Notes: generated from the sequence alone by a model not told the origin. 64,000 bases of DNA from an uncultured Oscillibacter sp. (GCA_910583785.1 CAJTZK010000001.1:62001-126000), one strand, 5' to 3'; counted from the first letter of the stretch, positions 1 to 9,299 are shown. Program-made: numbers and translations.

Positions 1-1
1 C

Positions 2-331
2 ACCGCCTCGGACCACATCGCGGCCCTGTTTAAACACTCGGTACCGGGGTTGTTCCACCTGTGCCTGGTGAACTCCTCGCCCATTCCCAGGGATGTGGCG
101 GAGCGTTACGCCGCAGAGGGAGCGGAACTGCTGCGCTATGACGCGGACCGTTGCGCCGCCCTGGGGGTGGAGCTGGTCAGCCGTCCCATCGCCACGGTGC
201 AGGACGGCTATGTCCGGCACCATCCCGACAAGCTGGCCCAGGAATTGATCCTGCTCCACGCGGAGCGGAACGTCCGGATTGCCAGGGATTATAAGGCCGA
301 CAAGTACCAGGTGGAAAAGAGGGGTACTTAA
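2..331 (+). CDS. yvcK: YvcK/CofD-like protein, C-terminal part
   Basis: The reading frame is open from the first bases of the window, so this is the last 109 codons of a longer gene. The visible start reads T-A-S-D-H-I, then a hydrophobic L-C-L-V-N-S strand and a late P-D-K-L-A motif, as at the end of YvcK (UDP-GlcNAc-binding gluconeogenesis factor, about 320-450 residues). Known YvcK proteins link cell-wall precursor supply and carbon metabolism. The whiA gene just downstream supports the call because rapZ-yvcK-whiA is a conserved Gram-positive order. The stop TAA shares one base with the ATG of the next frame. The internal TTG at 50 is not the real start. Confidence 0.82.
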   Translation, partial: TASDHIAALFKHSVPGLFHLCLVNSSPIPRDVAERYAAEGAELLRYDADRCAALGVELVSRPIATVQDGYVRHHPDKLAQELILLHAERNVRIARDYKADKYQVEKRGT

Positions 332-857
332 TGCGGAAGCGGCGTCTGGCGTGGATTCTTCTTCTGGCGGCGCTTTTGCTGCCGCCTGCCTGCGGCGCGC
401 TGGAAACGGAGGCGGAAACAGAACCTTATTCTGAGCCATACCATTTGCGGGAGCCCATTGATGAGGCGCTATATCCCCAGGCGGAGGGGATCAAGGCGTG
501 CTTTGACGCATGGAAGGAAGTGGATGGATTTCCCTTGGCTGGCGGGGCATATTTTTATATAAGCCACAGCTCCAGTGCCAGCGATCCTGAACAAATCGAT
601 CTTCTTGCCTATGATGACGCGGGCAACGGCCTGGTGATGTTGTCCCAGTTCCCGCAGCTGGACGGCTATGAGCTCTACGCTTGTTCCCATGGGACTATGA
701 TACCCGGAATGAGGTATATGCGGCCGTCAAGGCCGGCATGGGCTTCTTTTACGAACTGGAGAGCTGCCTGGTGATTCCGGCCCTGATGGACGGGGAGGAA
801 AATCCAGAATACGCCGTGCTTCATGAACAATGGGTGGAGATGAAAAATGGAGGCTGA
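331..857 (+). pseudogene. Frameshifted small lipoprotein-like gene between yvcK and whiA
   Basis: The first frame starts at ATG 331 with a basic N terminus, a leucine-rich hydrophobic stretch and L-P-P-A-C-G, which resembles a lipoprotein signal with Cys21. Around 680 the frame changes: the original frame runs into basic, low-quality residues and stops at 774. The neighbouring frame continues smoothly as F-P-W-D-Y-D-T-R-N-E-V through to a TGA at 855-857, three bases before whiA. One lost base, or two gained, near 675-685 explains this. Joined product about 175 residues. No family recognised. The change could be real decay or a sequencing error; the downstream frame keeps gene-like codons, which suggests it is recent or artefactual. 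Confidence 0.6.
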
Positions 858-860
858 CGG

Positions 861-1766
861 ATGTCCTTTTCCTTTGACACGAAAAATGAGCTTTGCAAGC
901 TTCCCGTGCAGCGGCGCTGCTGCGCCCAGGCGGAGACATACGGAATCCTGCTCTACTGCCATACCTTCAGCTCCTCCGAGGTCCGGATTATCACAGAGAA
1001 CCCCAATTTTGCGGCCCGGCTGCCCCGGCTGTTTCACCGGGCCTTTGACCTCCGGTTTGACCGCCAGCCAGGCCAGGGGGAGGAGCCCAGGGGGAAAATG
1101 ATCTTCCAGATCACGGACCGGGAAAAGCTGGACCACATCATTGACCTGCTGGGCTACGACCCCCGGCAGAGCCTGGCCCTCCACGTCAACTTTGCCATGG
1201 TGGAGGAGGAGTGCTGCCGGGCGGCCTTTTTCCGGGGCTGTTTCTTCGCCGGGGGAAGCATCACGGACCCCTCCAAGCGGTATCATCTGGAACTGACCAG
1301 TTCCCATCTCCAGGCCAGCCGGGAATTGGAGGTGCTTCTGCGGGAGAGCGGCTATCCCCCCAAGAGCGTGGCCCGGAACGGCAGCGCCGTCACTTACTTC
1401 AAACAGAGCGATCAGATTGAGGACTTCCTCACCCTTATTGGCGCTCCGGCGGCGGCGATGCGGATCATGTCTACCAAAGTGGAAAAAGGTATCCGCAACA
1501 GCGTGAACCGGAGGCTGAACTGCGACAGTGCCAACCTGGACAAGGCGGTGGAAGCCGCCCAGAGCCAGGGGGCCGCCATCCGGAGGCTGCATGCGGCGGG
1601 GCGTCTTGCGGAACTGCCGGACAAGCTCCAGGAGACGGCGGCCCTGCGGCTGGCGCACCCGGAGCTGAGCTTGTCGGAGCTGGCGGAGGCTTTTGACCCC
1701 CCGGTGACAAAGTCCTGCCTGAACCACCGCTTGCGGAAACTGATGGAGCTGGCGGGGAAGTTATAA
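861..1766 (+). CDS. whiA: WhiA sporulation/cell-division DNA-binding protein
   Basis: 301 residues, the usual WhiA length. The N-terminal half has the LAGLIDADG-derived fold expected of WhiA (F-F-R-G-C-F-F-A-G-G-S-I around residues 124-135) and the C terminus carries a helix-turn-helix (L-S-E-L-A-E-A-F then K-S-C-L-N-H-R-L-R-K-L). Family knowledge: WhiA controls sporulation genes in Streptomyces and influences division and chromosome segregation in Bacillus. GGAG upstream at 849-853 supports the ATG at 861. The gene lies at the end of the yvcK cluster and is probably co-transcribed with it. No unusual features within the gene. Confidence 0.93.
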   Translation: MSFSFDTKNELCKLPVQRRCCAQAETYGILLYCHTFSSSEVRIITENPNFAARLPRLFHRAFDLRFDRQPGQGEEPRGKMIFQITDREKLDHIIDLLGYDPRQSLALHVNFAMVEEECCRAAFFRGCFFAGGSITDPSKRYHLELTSSHLQASRELEVLLRESGYPPKSVARNGSAVTYFKQSDQIEDFLTLIGAPAAAMRIMSTKVEKGIRNSVNRRLNCDSANLDKAVEAAQSQGAAIRRLHAAGRLAELPDKLQETAALRLAHPELSLSELAEAFDPPVTKSCLNHRLRKLMELAGKL

Positions 1767-1841
1767 GATTAGAAGCTCTTAGATGCAAAGAGCTGTAAAG
1801 TAAAAGAACTTAACGGATTTTAACAAGGAGAAATGCAGTTT

Positions 1842-2285
1842 ATGCCTAACATAACAAACTGGGCCCAGCTGTTTCCCATGGACCAGGCGCCCTCCATGGA
1901 GGAGCTTGACCGCTACGCGGACAACCCCCTCTGGCCGGAGCTGCGGCGGTATCTGAAGGACGCCTACGGCGCGGAGCCCCGGACGGAATACAGCCGCTGC
2001 GGCCTAGAGCCTGGATGGAACCTGAAATTCAAAAAGGGGAGCAAGTCCCTGGCCACCGTGTACCTCCGCCCCGGTTATGTGACGGCGATGATTTCCATCG
2101 CGCCCAAGGACGAACCGGAGGCGGAGGGAGTGCTTTTGGCCTGTACGGAGTACACCCGGACGCTATATCAAAACACAGCCTCCTCAAAAATGGGACGCTG
2201 GCTGATGGTGGATCTGACCTCCCCAGAGATTCTGGAGGATATCAAGGCCCTGCTGGCCCTCCGGGCGAAGCCCGCGAAACAATAA
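1842..2285 (+). CDS. DUF3788-type protein
   Basis: About 147 residues; a small globular protein without membrane segments. The pattern W-P-E-L-R-R-Y-L near the N terminus, the F-K-K-G-S-K-S-L-A-T-V-Y-L strand and a late D-L-T-S-P-E-I-L-E-D-I-K helix resemble DUF3788 proteins of Clostridia, which have no assigned biochemical role. Two ATG codons are possible (1833 and 1842). The GGAG at 1827-1830 is only two bases from the first and eleven from the second, so the second is preferred. It sits 20 bp before dnaE and may share its transcript. Confidence 0.6.
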   Translation: MPNITNWAQLFPMDQAPSMEELDRYADNPLWPELRRYLKDAYGAEPRTEYSRCGLEPGWNLKFKKGSKSLATVYLRPGYVTAMISIAPKDEPEAEGVLLACTEYTRTLYQNTASSKMGRWLMVDLTSPEILEDIKALLALRAKPAKQ

Positions 2286-2305
2286 GATAGAAAGGGGGAG
2301 GGGCC

Positions 2306-5300
2306 ATGTCCTTCGTTCATCTGCATGTCCATACAGAGTACAGCCTCCTGGACGGTGCGTGCCGCATCCGGGACCTGCCGAAAATTGTCAAGGAGCTGGG
2401 CCAGACTGCTTGCGCCGTTACGGACCACGGGGTCATGTACGGTGCGGTGGACTTTTACCGGGCCTGTAAGGCGGAGGGCATCAAGCCCATTATTGGCTGT
2501 GAAGTCTACGTTACGGCAGAGGGCCGCCGCCTCACGGATAAGGTTCACGAGTTTGACTCCGAGAGCCGCCACTTGGTCCTTCTCTGTGAGAATGAGGAGG
2601 GCTACCGGAACCTCTCTTATATGGTCTCCCAGGCCTGGACGGAGGGCTTTTATATCAAGCCAAGGATCGACCTGGAACTTCTCCGGGAGCACAGCCGGGG
2701 CCTGGTGGCCCTGTCCGCGTGCCTGGCGGGGGAGATTCCCCGGCGCCTGCGGAACGGGGAATATGAAAATGCCAAGCGGTATGCCCTGGAGCTGGCGGAG
2801 CTGTTTGGCCCGGATCATTTCTACCTGGAGCTCCAGGACCATGGCATCCGGGACCAGGCGGTGGTGAACCGGGGAATTCTGCGCATCCATGAGGAAACGG
2901 GCCTGCCCATGGTCTGTACCAACGACGCCCACTATCTCCAGAAAGAGGATGCGGAGGCTCACGATGTGCTCCTCTGCATCCAGACGGGGAAGGTCCTGGA
3001 CGACGAGAACCGGATGCGCTACGAGCCCCGGAATTTTTATCTCCGCAGCGAGGCGGAGATGGCGGAACTGTTTTCCGGATATGAGGGGGCCCTGGAGAAT
3101 ACGGCGAAGGTGGCGGACATGTGCGGCATGGACTTTACCTTCGGCAAATACCACCTGCCGGAGTTCCAGCTTCCCCCGGGCTACGACAGCTTCTCCTATT
3201 TAAAAAAGCTCTGCGATGAGGGCTACCGGGCCCGTTACGGGGAGGATGAGACCCACCGGGAACAGCTCCGGTACGAGCAGGACATGATTGAGAAAATGGG
3301 CTTTACGGACTATTTCCTCATTGTCTCCGACTTTGTCCGCTACGCCCGGAGCGTGGGCATCCCCGTGGGGCCGGGCCGGGGCAGCGCGGCGGGCTCCATG
3401 GTCAGCTACTGCCTCTATATCACGGACATCGACCCGGTGAAGTACGGGCTGTACTTCGAGCGGTTTTTAAACCCGGAACGGGTGAGCATGCCGGATATTG
3501 ACATGGATTTTGGCGACACCCGCCGGGGGGAAGTCATCGAGTACGTCCGCCGGAAGTACGGGGAGGACCACGTGGCCCAGATCGTCACCTTCGGCACCAT
3601 GGCCGCCCGGGGCGTAGTCCGGGACGTGGGACGGGTGATGAACCTGCCCTATGCCGAGGTGGACCAGATCGCCAAGCAGATTCCCAATTCTCCCGGGGCC
3701 CATATCACTTTGTCGGATGCGCTGCGGCTGACGAAGTCCCTCAGCGACCTGTACAACAGCGACGAGACGGTGAAGCGGCTTATTGATACCGCCCGGATGC
3801 TGGAAGGCATGCCCCGGAACGCCTCCACCCACGCCGCCGGGGTGGTCATTACAAAACGGCCCGTCTACGAGTACGTGCCCCTGGCGAAGAACGACGACTC
3901 CGTGGTCTGCCAGTATGGCATGGTGACGCTGGAGGAGCTGGGGCTTTTAAAAATGGACTTCCTGGCCCTGCGGAACCTGACGGTGCTGGAGGACGCGGTG
4001 CAGCTTTTGAAGGAGCACCAGCCGGACTTCCGCCTGGCGGATATCCCCGAGACGGACCGGGAGACCTATGAGATGCTGGCGGCGGGAAAAACCTCCGGCG
4101 TGTTCCAGATGGAGTCCACGGGCATGACAGGGGTCTGCGTGGGGCTGAAGCCCCAGGACATTGAGGACATCACCGCCATCATCGCCCTCTACCGTCCCGG
4201 GCCCATGGACTCCATTCCCCGGTTCATCGCCTGCAAGCAGGACCCGAAGCTCATTAAGTACCGCCATCCCTCCCTGGAGCCTATCCTGTCTGTCACTTAC
4301 GGGTGCATTGTCTATCAGGAACAGGTCATCAAGATTTTCCAGGACCTGGCGGGCTATTCCCTGGGGCAGGCGGACATGGTCCGCCGGGCCATGAGCAAGA
4401 AGAAAGCCAAAGATATTGAAAAGGAGCGGGAGGCGTTCCTCCACGGGGACTTGGAGCGGAACATCTCCGGCTGCGTGGCAAACGGCATCCCGGAGGCCAC
4501 GGCGGAGGCTATCTACCAGGAAATTTACGATTTTGCCAACTACGCCTTCAACAAGGCCCACGCAGTTGCCTACGCCGTGGTGGCCTATCAGACGGCCTAT
4601 TTTAAGTGCCACTACACCCGGGAGTACATGGCGGCCCTGCTGACCAGCGTGCTGGACAACTCCGATAAGGTAGCGGGCTACATCAACGAGTGCCGGGAGT
4701 GCGGCATCGCCCTGCTGCCGCCGGACATCAACCGCTCCCTGGACCGCTTCACCGTGGAGGAGGGGGGCATCCGCTTCGGGCTGGTGGCCATCAAGAACAT
4801 TGGCCGGGGCTTTATCCAAGCCGTCATGAAGGAGCGGGAAGGGGCCGGGCCCTTCGCCTCCCTTCATGACTTCTGCCGCCGGATGGCGGGCAGCGACATG
4901 AACAAGCGGGCGCTGGAAAACCTGATCCGGGCCGGAGCCTTCGACGGGACCGGGGCCCGGAGGTCCCAGCTGATCCGGGTCTATGAGAAAGTGCTGGACG
5001 CCGCAACAGCCCGGCAGCGGCAGAATCTGGAGGGACAGCTGGATTTCTTCGGCATGTCCGGGGGCCAATCCCCCCAGAGGACGGAGGAGGCCCACCTGCC
5101 GGACATTCCGGAGTTCACCGCCCAGGAGCGGATGACTATGGAGAAGGAGACCACGGGGCTCTATCTCTCCGGACACCCGATGGACGCTTACCGCGATCTT
5201 GTGCGGCGGCTGCGCTTGCCGAAGATCGGCGCCGTTACGGAGGATTTCGCGCAGGAGAGCGGCCCCACCCGCTTTGCTGACGGGCAGTATTTGACCCTGG

Positions 5301-5800
5301 CGGGCGTGATTACCTCCAGCAAAACCAAAACCACCAAAAACAACAGCCTGATGGCGTATGTCGTGGTAGAGGACGAAACCGGGAGCATGGAACTGCTGTG
5401 CTTCAGCCGGACGCTGGATGTCTGCGGCCCCTACCTCCGGGAGAACCAGGCGGTGGTGGTGAAGGGCAAGCTGTCCGTCCGGGACGAGAAAGCCCCCCAG
5501 CTCATGTGCGATTCCGCCTACCCCCTGGAGACGGCGGAGGGAGGGATGCCCGCCAAGCTCCCCGCCGCCCAATCCTCGAAGCTGGTGAAGGGGGAGACGC
5601 TGTACTTAAAATTCCCCTCCCTGGACCATCCCTCCCTGCGGCATATGAAGCTGGTATTTACCATGTTCCCGGGGGACAGCCAGGTAAAAATGGTCATGGC
5701 AGACACCCGGAAGGTCTTTGGGACCCAGGCGCTATTGCACCAGGCCCTGATCCAGGAGGCCCAGGAGACTCTGGGCGGGGAGAACGTGGTGGTAAAATAA
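2306..5800 (+). CDS. dnaE: DNA polymerase III alpha subunit
   Basis: 1164 residues, typical of DnaE. Order seen: N-terminal PHP domain starting with H-L-H-V-H-T-E-Y-S, the polymerase catalytic region with the G-P-G-R-G-S-A-A-G-S motif near residues 355-364 and P-D-I-D-M-D-F near 395-401, then tau/beta-binding regions and a C-terminal OB fold. It copies DNA as part of the replicative or lesion-bypass holoenzyme; Firmicutes usually also have PolC, which is not in this window. AGGGGGAGGGG upstream gives a strong ribosome site for ATG 2306. A strong hairpin follows immediately. Very long antisense frames opposite this gene are coding shadows caused by GC-rich codons. Confidence 0.97.
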   Translation: MSFVHLHVHTEYSLLDGACRIRDLPKIVKELGQTACAVTDHGVMYGAVDFYRACKAEGIKPIIGCEVYVTAEGRRLTDKVHEFDSESRHLVLLCENEEGYRNLSYMVSQAWTEGFYIKPRIDLELLREHSRGLVALSACLAGEIPRRLRNGEYENAKRYALELAELFGPDHFYLELQDHGIRDQAVVNRGILRIHEETGLPMVCTNDAHYLQKEDAEAHDVLLCIQTGKVLDDENRMRYEPRNFYLRSEAEMAELFSGYEGALENTAKVADMCGMDFTFGKYHLPEFQLPPGYDSFSYLKKLCDEGYRARYGEDETHREQLRYEQDMIEKMGFTDYFLIVSDFVRYARSVGIPVGPGRGSAAGSMVSYCLYITDIDPVKYGLYFERFLNPERVSMPDIDMDFGDTRRGEVIEYVRRKYGEDHVAQIVTFGTMAARGVVRDVGRVMNLPYAEVDQIAKQIPNSPGAHITLSDALRLTKSLSDLYNSDETVKRLIDTARMLEGMPRNASTHAAGVVITKRPVYEYVPLAKNDDSVVCQYGMVTLEELGLLKMDFLALRNLTVLEDAVQLLKEHQPDFRLADIPETDRETYEMLAAGKTSGVFQMESTGMTGVCVGLKPQDIEDITAIIALYRPGPMDSIPRFIACKQDPKLIKYRHPSLEPILSVTYGCIVYQEQVIKIFQDLAGYSLGQADMVRRAMSKKKAKDIEKEREAFLHGDLERNISGCVANGIPEATAEAIYQEIYDFANYAFNKAHAVAYAVVAYQTAYFKCHYTREYMAALLTSVLDNSDKVAGYINECRECGIALLPPDINRSLDRFTVEEGGIRFGLVAIKNIGRGFIQAVMKEREGAGPFASLHDFCRRMAGSDMNKRALENLIRAGAFDGTGARRSQLIRVYEKVLDAATARQRQNLEGQLDFFGMSGGQSPQRTEEAHLPDIPEFTAQERMTMEKETTGLYLSGHPMDAYRDLVRRLRLPKIGAVTEDFAQESGPTRFADGQYLTLAGVITSSKTKTTKNNSLMAYVVVEDETGSMELLCFSRTLDVCGPYLRENQAVVVKGKLSVRDEKAPQLMCDSAYPLETAEGGMPAKLPAAQSSKLVKGETLYLKFPSLDHPSLRHMKLVFTMFPGDSQVKMVMADTRKVFGTQALLHQALIQEAQETLGGENVVVK

Positions 5801-5803
5801 GGG

Positions 5804-5838
5804 ACGCGGGTACGGAAAGTCCGTACCCGCGTGTTTCA
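5804..5838. terminator. Hairpin terminator after dnaE
   Basis: Perfect 12-bp stem 5804-5815 with 5821-5832, five-base loop, followed by a short T-containing tail. It lies between converging dnaE and the DUF4364 gene, so it probably serves both strands; the tail is better on the plus strand. Confidence 0.75.
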
Positions 5839-6360
5839 TTGGTTTCCAGATAAAAACAGCTGGATGATCTGGCTGTACAGTTTCTCCGGCGCGTCCTGGA
5901 AGCGTCTGGCCGCCGCCTTGGCCTGGGCCTGGTCCACCATCATGAGCTTGAGGTCCATGACGCCGCCCTTGTCGTCGGTCAGCTGGAGGCGCACTGTGTA
6001 GGTGCCGTTGGACCGGGGCTCCGTGGTGGCTTTCACCTGCCGGCGGCGGCGGAGCTTCCGGTTCCACTCCTCCAGGTTTTTGTCGCACCGCTGGCGGATG
6101 GAGTAGGGAAGGCTGGACTCACAGGCGGCGCCGTTCCGGCGGCCTTTGTCCGTGAGGGCATAGAGGCCCGTTTTGTCCAGGGTCAGATGCTCCGTGCGGA
6201 CCAGGTCGGCCAGGCAATCGGAGAAGTCGAAGTAATCAATGGCGTCGTCGCAGAGAGTCAGGTCTAAAATGGTGTCGAAGGGCACGGGCTCTTCCACCCT
6301 GGCGGCAATGTAGAGGATGAGAAATTTGATTTCCAGCTGGTCCTGGATGAAGCCGGGCAT
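5836..6360 (-). CDS. DUF4364 family protein
   Basis: 174 residues from ATG at 6360, preceded on the minus strand by AAAGGAGGCGC. The beginning I-Q-D-Q-L-E-I-K-F-L-I-L-Y-I and the section L-A-D-L-V-R-T-E-H-L-T then Y-A-L-T-D-K-G look like a winged-helix protein of the DUF4364 family, common in Clostridia and regarded as a putative transcription regulator. The rest is a beta-rich domain with basic residues R-R-R-R-Q. An upstream in-frame ATG at 6435 would add 25 residues without a ribosome site and is rejected. It is convergent with dnaE. Confidence 0.75.
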   Translation of the reverse strand: MPGFIQDQLEIKFLILYIAARVEEPVPFDTILDLTLCDDAIDYFDFSDCLADLVRTEHLTLDKTGLYALTDKGRRNGAACESSLPYSIRQRCDKNLEEWNRKLRRRRQVKATTEPRSNGTYTVRLQLTDDKGGVMDLKLMMVDQAQAKAAARRFQDAPEKLYSQIIQLFLSGNQ

Positions 6361-6488
6361 GGGATGCGCCTCCTTTCCGGCGTTTCTTCCGTAATGAATT
6401 TTCCCCATTATACCCTGCCGGGATGAAAAACACAAGCCCGCCGGGGGATGGTCTTTTGGAAATTTGTCGGAATTTCGGAGAAATTGCC

Positions 6489-6517
6489 TTGACGGTTTCC
6501 TGCGGCGTTGGTATCAT
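6489..6517 (+). promoter_or_regulatory. Sigma-A promoter for DUF3048 lipoprotein gene
   Basis: TTGACG at 6489-6494, 17-bp spacer, TATCAT at 6512-6517. The gene starts 35 bp downstream. Confidence 0.7.
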
Positions 6518-6551
6518 AGGGACAGTTCAAAAAGAGAAAGGCGGCGGCGAA

Positions 6552-7637
6552 ATGAACAAACGGGCGCTGGCGATCATACTGGCGGCGTGGATACTCCTGG
6601 CCCTGGCGGGCTGCGGCGGAAAGGCGGAGGAGGAGCCGCCTCCCACGCCTGTGGAGAACGAGTACCCGGCCCCGCCCCCGGAACCGGTACCAGAACCGGA
6701 GCCCGATGTCCCGGCGGGAATCAACCCGCTGACGGGCCTTCCCATGGAGCCGGAGTATGAGAACCTGCGGCCCATCGCCATTATGCTGAACAACCTGAAG
6801 GCGGCCCAGCCCCAGCTGGGCATCTCCCAGGCGGATATCATTTACGAGGTTCCGGTAGAGGGGGGCATCACCCGGATGCTGTGCCTGTACCAAACGGTGG
6901 AAGGCATTGAAACCCTGGGCAGCGTCCGCTCCGCCCGGCCCTACTTTGTGGAGTTGGCCCTGGGACACGATGCGGTCTACGTCCACGCCGGGGGCAGCCA
7001 GGAGGCATACTCCAATCTGCGGAGCTGGAAGGTAGACCATATGGATGGCGTCCGGGGCGGCGATGACGCTCAGATTTTCTGGCGGGACCCGGACCGGAAG
7101 CGGAACAACGGCTATGAGCACAGTTTGATTACTTCTGGAGAGAAAATCCTGGAGTATCTGGACGAGGGAAAGGTTCCCACGGAACATGGCGTGGGCTGGA
7201 ATTACCTCCAGGCGTTCACGGAGGATGGGACCCCGGCGGCAGGGGAGACAGCGGAGCACATCAAGGTCCGTTTTTCCGGCTATAAAACCGGGACATTCGA
7301 CTACGATGCCGCCACGGGGAAATACCTGGTGGGCCAGTATGGCAAAGAACATGTGGACGGCGACACCGGGGACCAGGTCAGCGCCGCCAATGTGCTGGTT
7401 TTGAAAACTTCCACCGCCGTCCTGGACGATGTGGGCCGCCTCCGGGTTCGGACCACTGGGGAGGGGGAGGGCCTCTTCTTCTGCGGCGGCAAGACGGTGC
7501 CCATTCAGTGGAGCCGGAAGGACCGGAACAGCGCCTTTTCCTACACGCTGGAGGATGGGCGGTCCCTGGCTCTGCGGCAGGGAAACAGCTATGTGTGTAT
7601 CCTCAGCCCTAAGACCAGCACGGTGGAATACGAATAA
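6552..7637 (+). CDS. DUF3048 lipoprotein (YerB-like)
   Basis: 361 residues from ATG 6552, which follows AAAGGCGGCGGCG. The N terminus is a lipoprotein signal ending L-A-L-A-G-C-G-G, so the mature protein should be anchored on the outer face of the membrane by Cys. A proline/glutamate-rich linker (residues about 28-55) leads to the N-P-L-T-G-L-P motif and the D-I-I-Y-E and S-V-R-S-A-R-P-Y-F motifs typical of DUF3048, then the C-terminal domain. B. subtilis YerB is the nearest named relative; its molecular role is not established. It is a single-gene unit with its own promoter and terminator. Confidence 0.85.
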   Translation: MNKRALAIILAAWILLALAGCGGKAEEEPPPTPVENEYPAPPPEPVPEPEPDVPAGINPLTGLPMEPEYENLRPIAIMLNNLKAAQPQLGISQADIIYEVPVEGGITRMLCLYQTVEGIETLGSVRSARPYFVELALGHDAVYVHAGGSQEAYSNLRSWKVDHMDGVRGGDDAQIFWRDPDRKRNNGYEHSLITSGEKILEYLDEGKVPTEHGVGWNYLQAFTEDGTPAAGETAEHIKVRFSGYKTGTFDYDAATGKYLVGQYGKEHVDGDTGDQVSAANVLVLKTSTAVLDDVGRLRVRTTGEGEGLFFCGGKTVPIQWSRKDRNSAFSYTLEDGRSLALRQGNSYVCILSPKTSTVEYE

Positions 7638-7642
7638 ACGGA

Positions 7643-7680
7643 AAGGACCGCCCCGTTGCCGGGACGGTCCTTGCTTTATT
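7643..7680. terminator. Bidirectional terminator between DUF3048 gene and Cys-rich gene
   Basis: Stem 7643-7650 with 7665-7672 plus inner C-C-C-C-G pairing; TTGCTTTATT follows on the plus strand. The minus-strand gene ends within the same region. Confidence 0.7.
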
Positions 7681-8509
7681 TACGGCAGGCGCAGCAGCAC
7701 TCTTCGTAATTCTCAGGGAGACGCACAGTGTTTGGGGGGAAGAACTCGCCCACCGGGAAGGCGATGTTGCGGAAGATGCCGCAGGGATCCTCGGTCCCGC
7801 TGCCGCAGGCACACTCCTTGTCGGGCATGCAGTAGTCGTACACTGGCACCAGGAGCTGGGAGTCCCGCTCCAGCCGGACGATGGAGAACTGGCCCAGGGT
7901 GACGTAAATACGGCGGCTGTCGTCGCCGCTGGAAAGCTCCCCGTCAAAGCAGCTGTTGACGAAGGAAGGCACCTCGCAGAGCTCGCAGTCACAGTCCCGC
8001 TTGCCGCAGCAGTCCATGATCCGGGCGTCCAGGACGATGGGATCTACGGCCTCAACGACGGCCACGGGAAGGTTGGAGCGGCTGGTGAGCTGGAGGTCCG
8101 GCTCGCCAGTGCGGAGCTCGGAGGAGAAAATTTTGGCGTTCCCCTCGCTTCCGAAAAGGATAGCCCGCTTGTCGAAGACGCACAGGCCCTCTACGGTGAC
8201 GGGAGCGGGGCAGCTCAGGTAGGCCTGGAGGGTGACGGAGTAGAAGAAGCGCATGTCAATGGTGTAAAAGCCCCGGTTGAAGCTGACGGGCTCCACGTCC
8301 ACGTAGACATAAAGGAGTTTGGCGCTGCCGCCCTTGACGGACAGGGCGCGGTTGATGACGTCCACATACTGGAGCTTGGGGTAAAAGCGGAGATCCTCGA
8401 TACAATCTTTATCACGGCACGAATCGTACACTTTTCGTGTATGGATGCAAACCGCCTCTCGGATGCCGCTGAGGTCCTCCACGGGACCGGGCATGACTTT
8501 CTCGGGCAT
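7676..8509 (-). CDS. Cysteine-rich conserved protein, function unknown
   Basis: 277 residues with many cysteines: C-I-H-T-R-K-V-Y-D-S-C-R-D-K-D-C near residues 21-36, C-C-G-K-R-D-C-D-C-E-L-C near 167-178, C-A-C-G-S near 234-238 and a C-terminal C-C-C-A-C. No signal peptide or membrane segment. It contains long beta strands between the cysteine clusters. CAGGAGG eight bases before ATG 8509 fixes the start. I do not recognise a named family with confidence. The cysteine pattern could bind metal or cross-link, as in spore surface proteins, but that is only a suggestion. Single gene facing the DUF3048 lipoprotein gene. Confidence 0.6.
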   Translation of the reverse strand: MPEKVMPGPVEDLSGIREAVCIHTRKVYDSCRDKDCIEDLRFYPKLQYVDVINRALSVKGGSAKLLYVYVDVEPVSFNRGFYTIDMRFFYSVTLQAYLSCPAPVTVEGLCVFDKRAILFGSEGNAKIFSSELRTGEPDLQLTSRSNLPVAVVEAVDPIVLDARIMDCCGKRDCDCELCEVPSFVNSCFDGELSSGDDSRRIYVTLGQFSIVRLERDSQLLVPVYDYCMPDKECACGSGTEDPCGIFRNIAFPVGEFFPPNTVRLPENYEECCCACRK

Positions 8510-8601
8510 TGCAATAACCTCCTGATAAGTAGCTGGAGAAAGAACAAAGTCCTTTCAATCCAGTGTATGCGCCGCCACCCAGGAGGTGAAAAGGAGGGGG
8601 C

Positions 8602-9120
8602 CTATTCCAGTTCCTCCCTCAAGAGGGCATACATGCAATAGGAATGGACCCGCCCATTTTTATAAATACCGCTGCGCATGGTTCCCTCGCAGGTAAAGCC
8701 TGCCTTTTCCAGCACCCGCCGGGACCCCTGGTTGTCCGCAAAGGGCTCCGCGAAGATGCGGAGGATGTCGAAGCGTCCGAAGGCATCCCGGCAAATCTGC
8801 CGCACCGCCTCTGTCATGACGCCCTGGCCCCAGTGGGCCTCTGCCAGCCAGTATCCCAGCTCGGCGGACTTTTCGTACACATCATCCTTGACAAAGACGC
8901 CGATGCTGCCAACGGCCTTCCCCTCTATCATAACCGCCCGTGTGAGCTGGTGTTCCCCGTCTTGGGCGATACAGTCTCCCACATACCATTCCGCGTCCGC
9001 CAGGGTATAGGGAGAGGGAAAGACGTTCCGCAGGTTTGCCGCGATGCTTGGATTGTTTGCCGCCTCCGCGATGGCCTCCGCGTCCGTCCGCTGCCAGGGC
9101 CTCAACGTGAATGGAACCAT
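8602..9120 (-). CDS. GNAT acetyltransferase, RimJ/RimL type
   Basis: 172 residues. Typical order: F-T-L-R-P-W-Q-R-T-D-A at the start, S-A-E-L-G-Y-W-L-A-E-A-H-W-G-Q-G-V-M-T-E-A (acetyl-CoA loop, near residues 85-105), then R-I-F-A-E-P-F-A-D-N-Q-G-S-R-R-V-L-E-K-A-G-F. Such enzymes acetylate amino groups of proteins or small molecules from acetyl-CoA; the substrate cannot be inferred. GGAGGTGTCCT before ATG 9120 supports the start; an upstream ATG at 9300 would overlap the yajC start and has no ribosome site. Single gene, divergent from yajC. Confidence 0.85.
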   Translation of the reverse strand: MVPFTLRPWQRTDAEAIAEAANNPSIAANLRNVFPSPYTLADAEWYVGDCIAQDGEHQLTRAVMIEGKAVGSIGVFVKDDVYEKSAELGYWLAEAHWGQGVMTEAVRQICRDAFGRFDILRIFAEPFADNQGSRRVLEKAGFTCEGTMRSGIYKNGRVHSYCMYALLREELE

Positions 9121-9233
9121 AGGACACCTCCAAATAAAGAATTTAGCGCCTATTATACCACCGGGAAAGGCGTTTGTCCATCGGTTCCCCTGGTGGTTTA
9201 TGGAAGGAAATGGAAATCTATCAAAGAAAAGGC

Positions 9234-9261
9234 TTGCAAAACGCGCAGTATCTGATATAAT
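9234..9261 (+). promoter_or_regulatory. Promoter of yajC
   Basis: TTGCAA at 9234-9239, 16-bp spacer, perfect TATAAT at 9256-9261; start codon at 9300. Confidence 0.75.
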
Positions 9262-9299
9262 AGACACATTCTGATTACACAAAAGGAAGGAAGCTCTCA

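Noticed and set aside
3947..5572. 541-codon open frame antisense to dnaE
   Set aside because: GC-rich codons remove stops on the opposite strand. The protein is Arg/Gly/Pro-rich with no domain and dnaE is certain.
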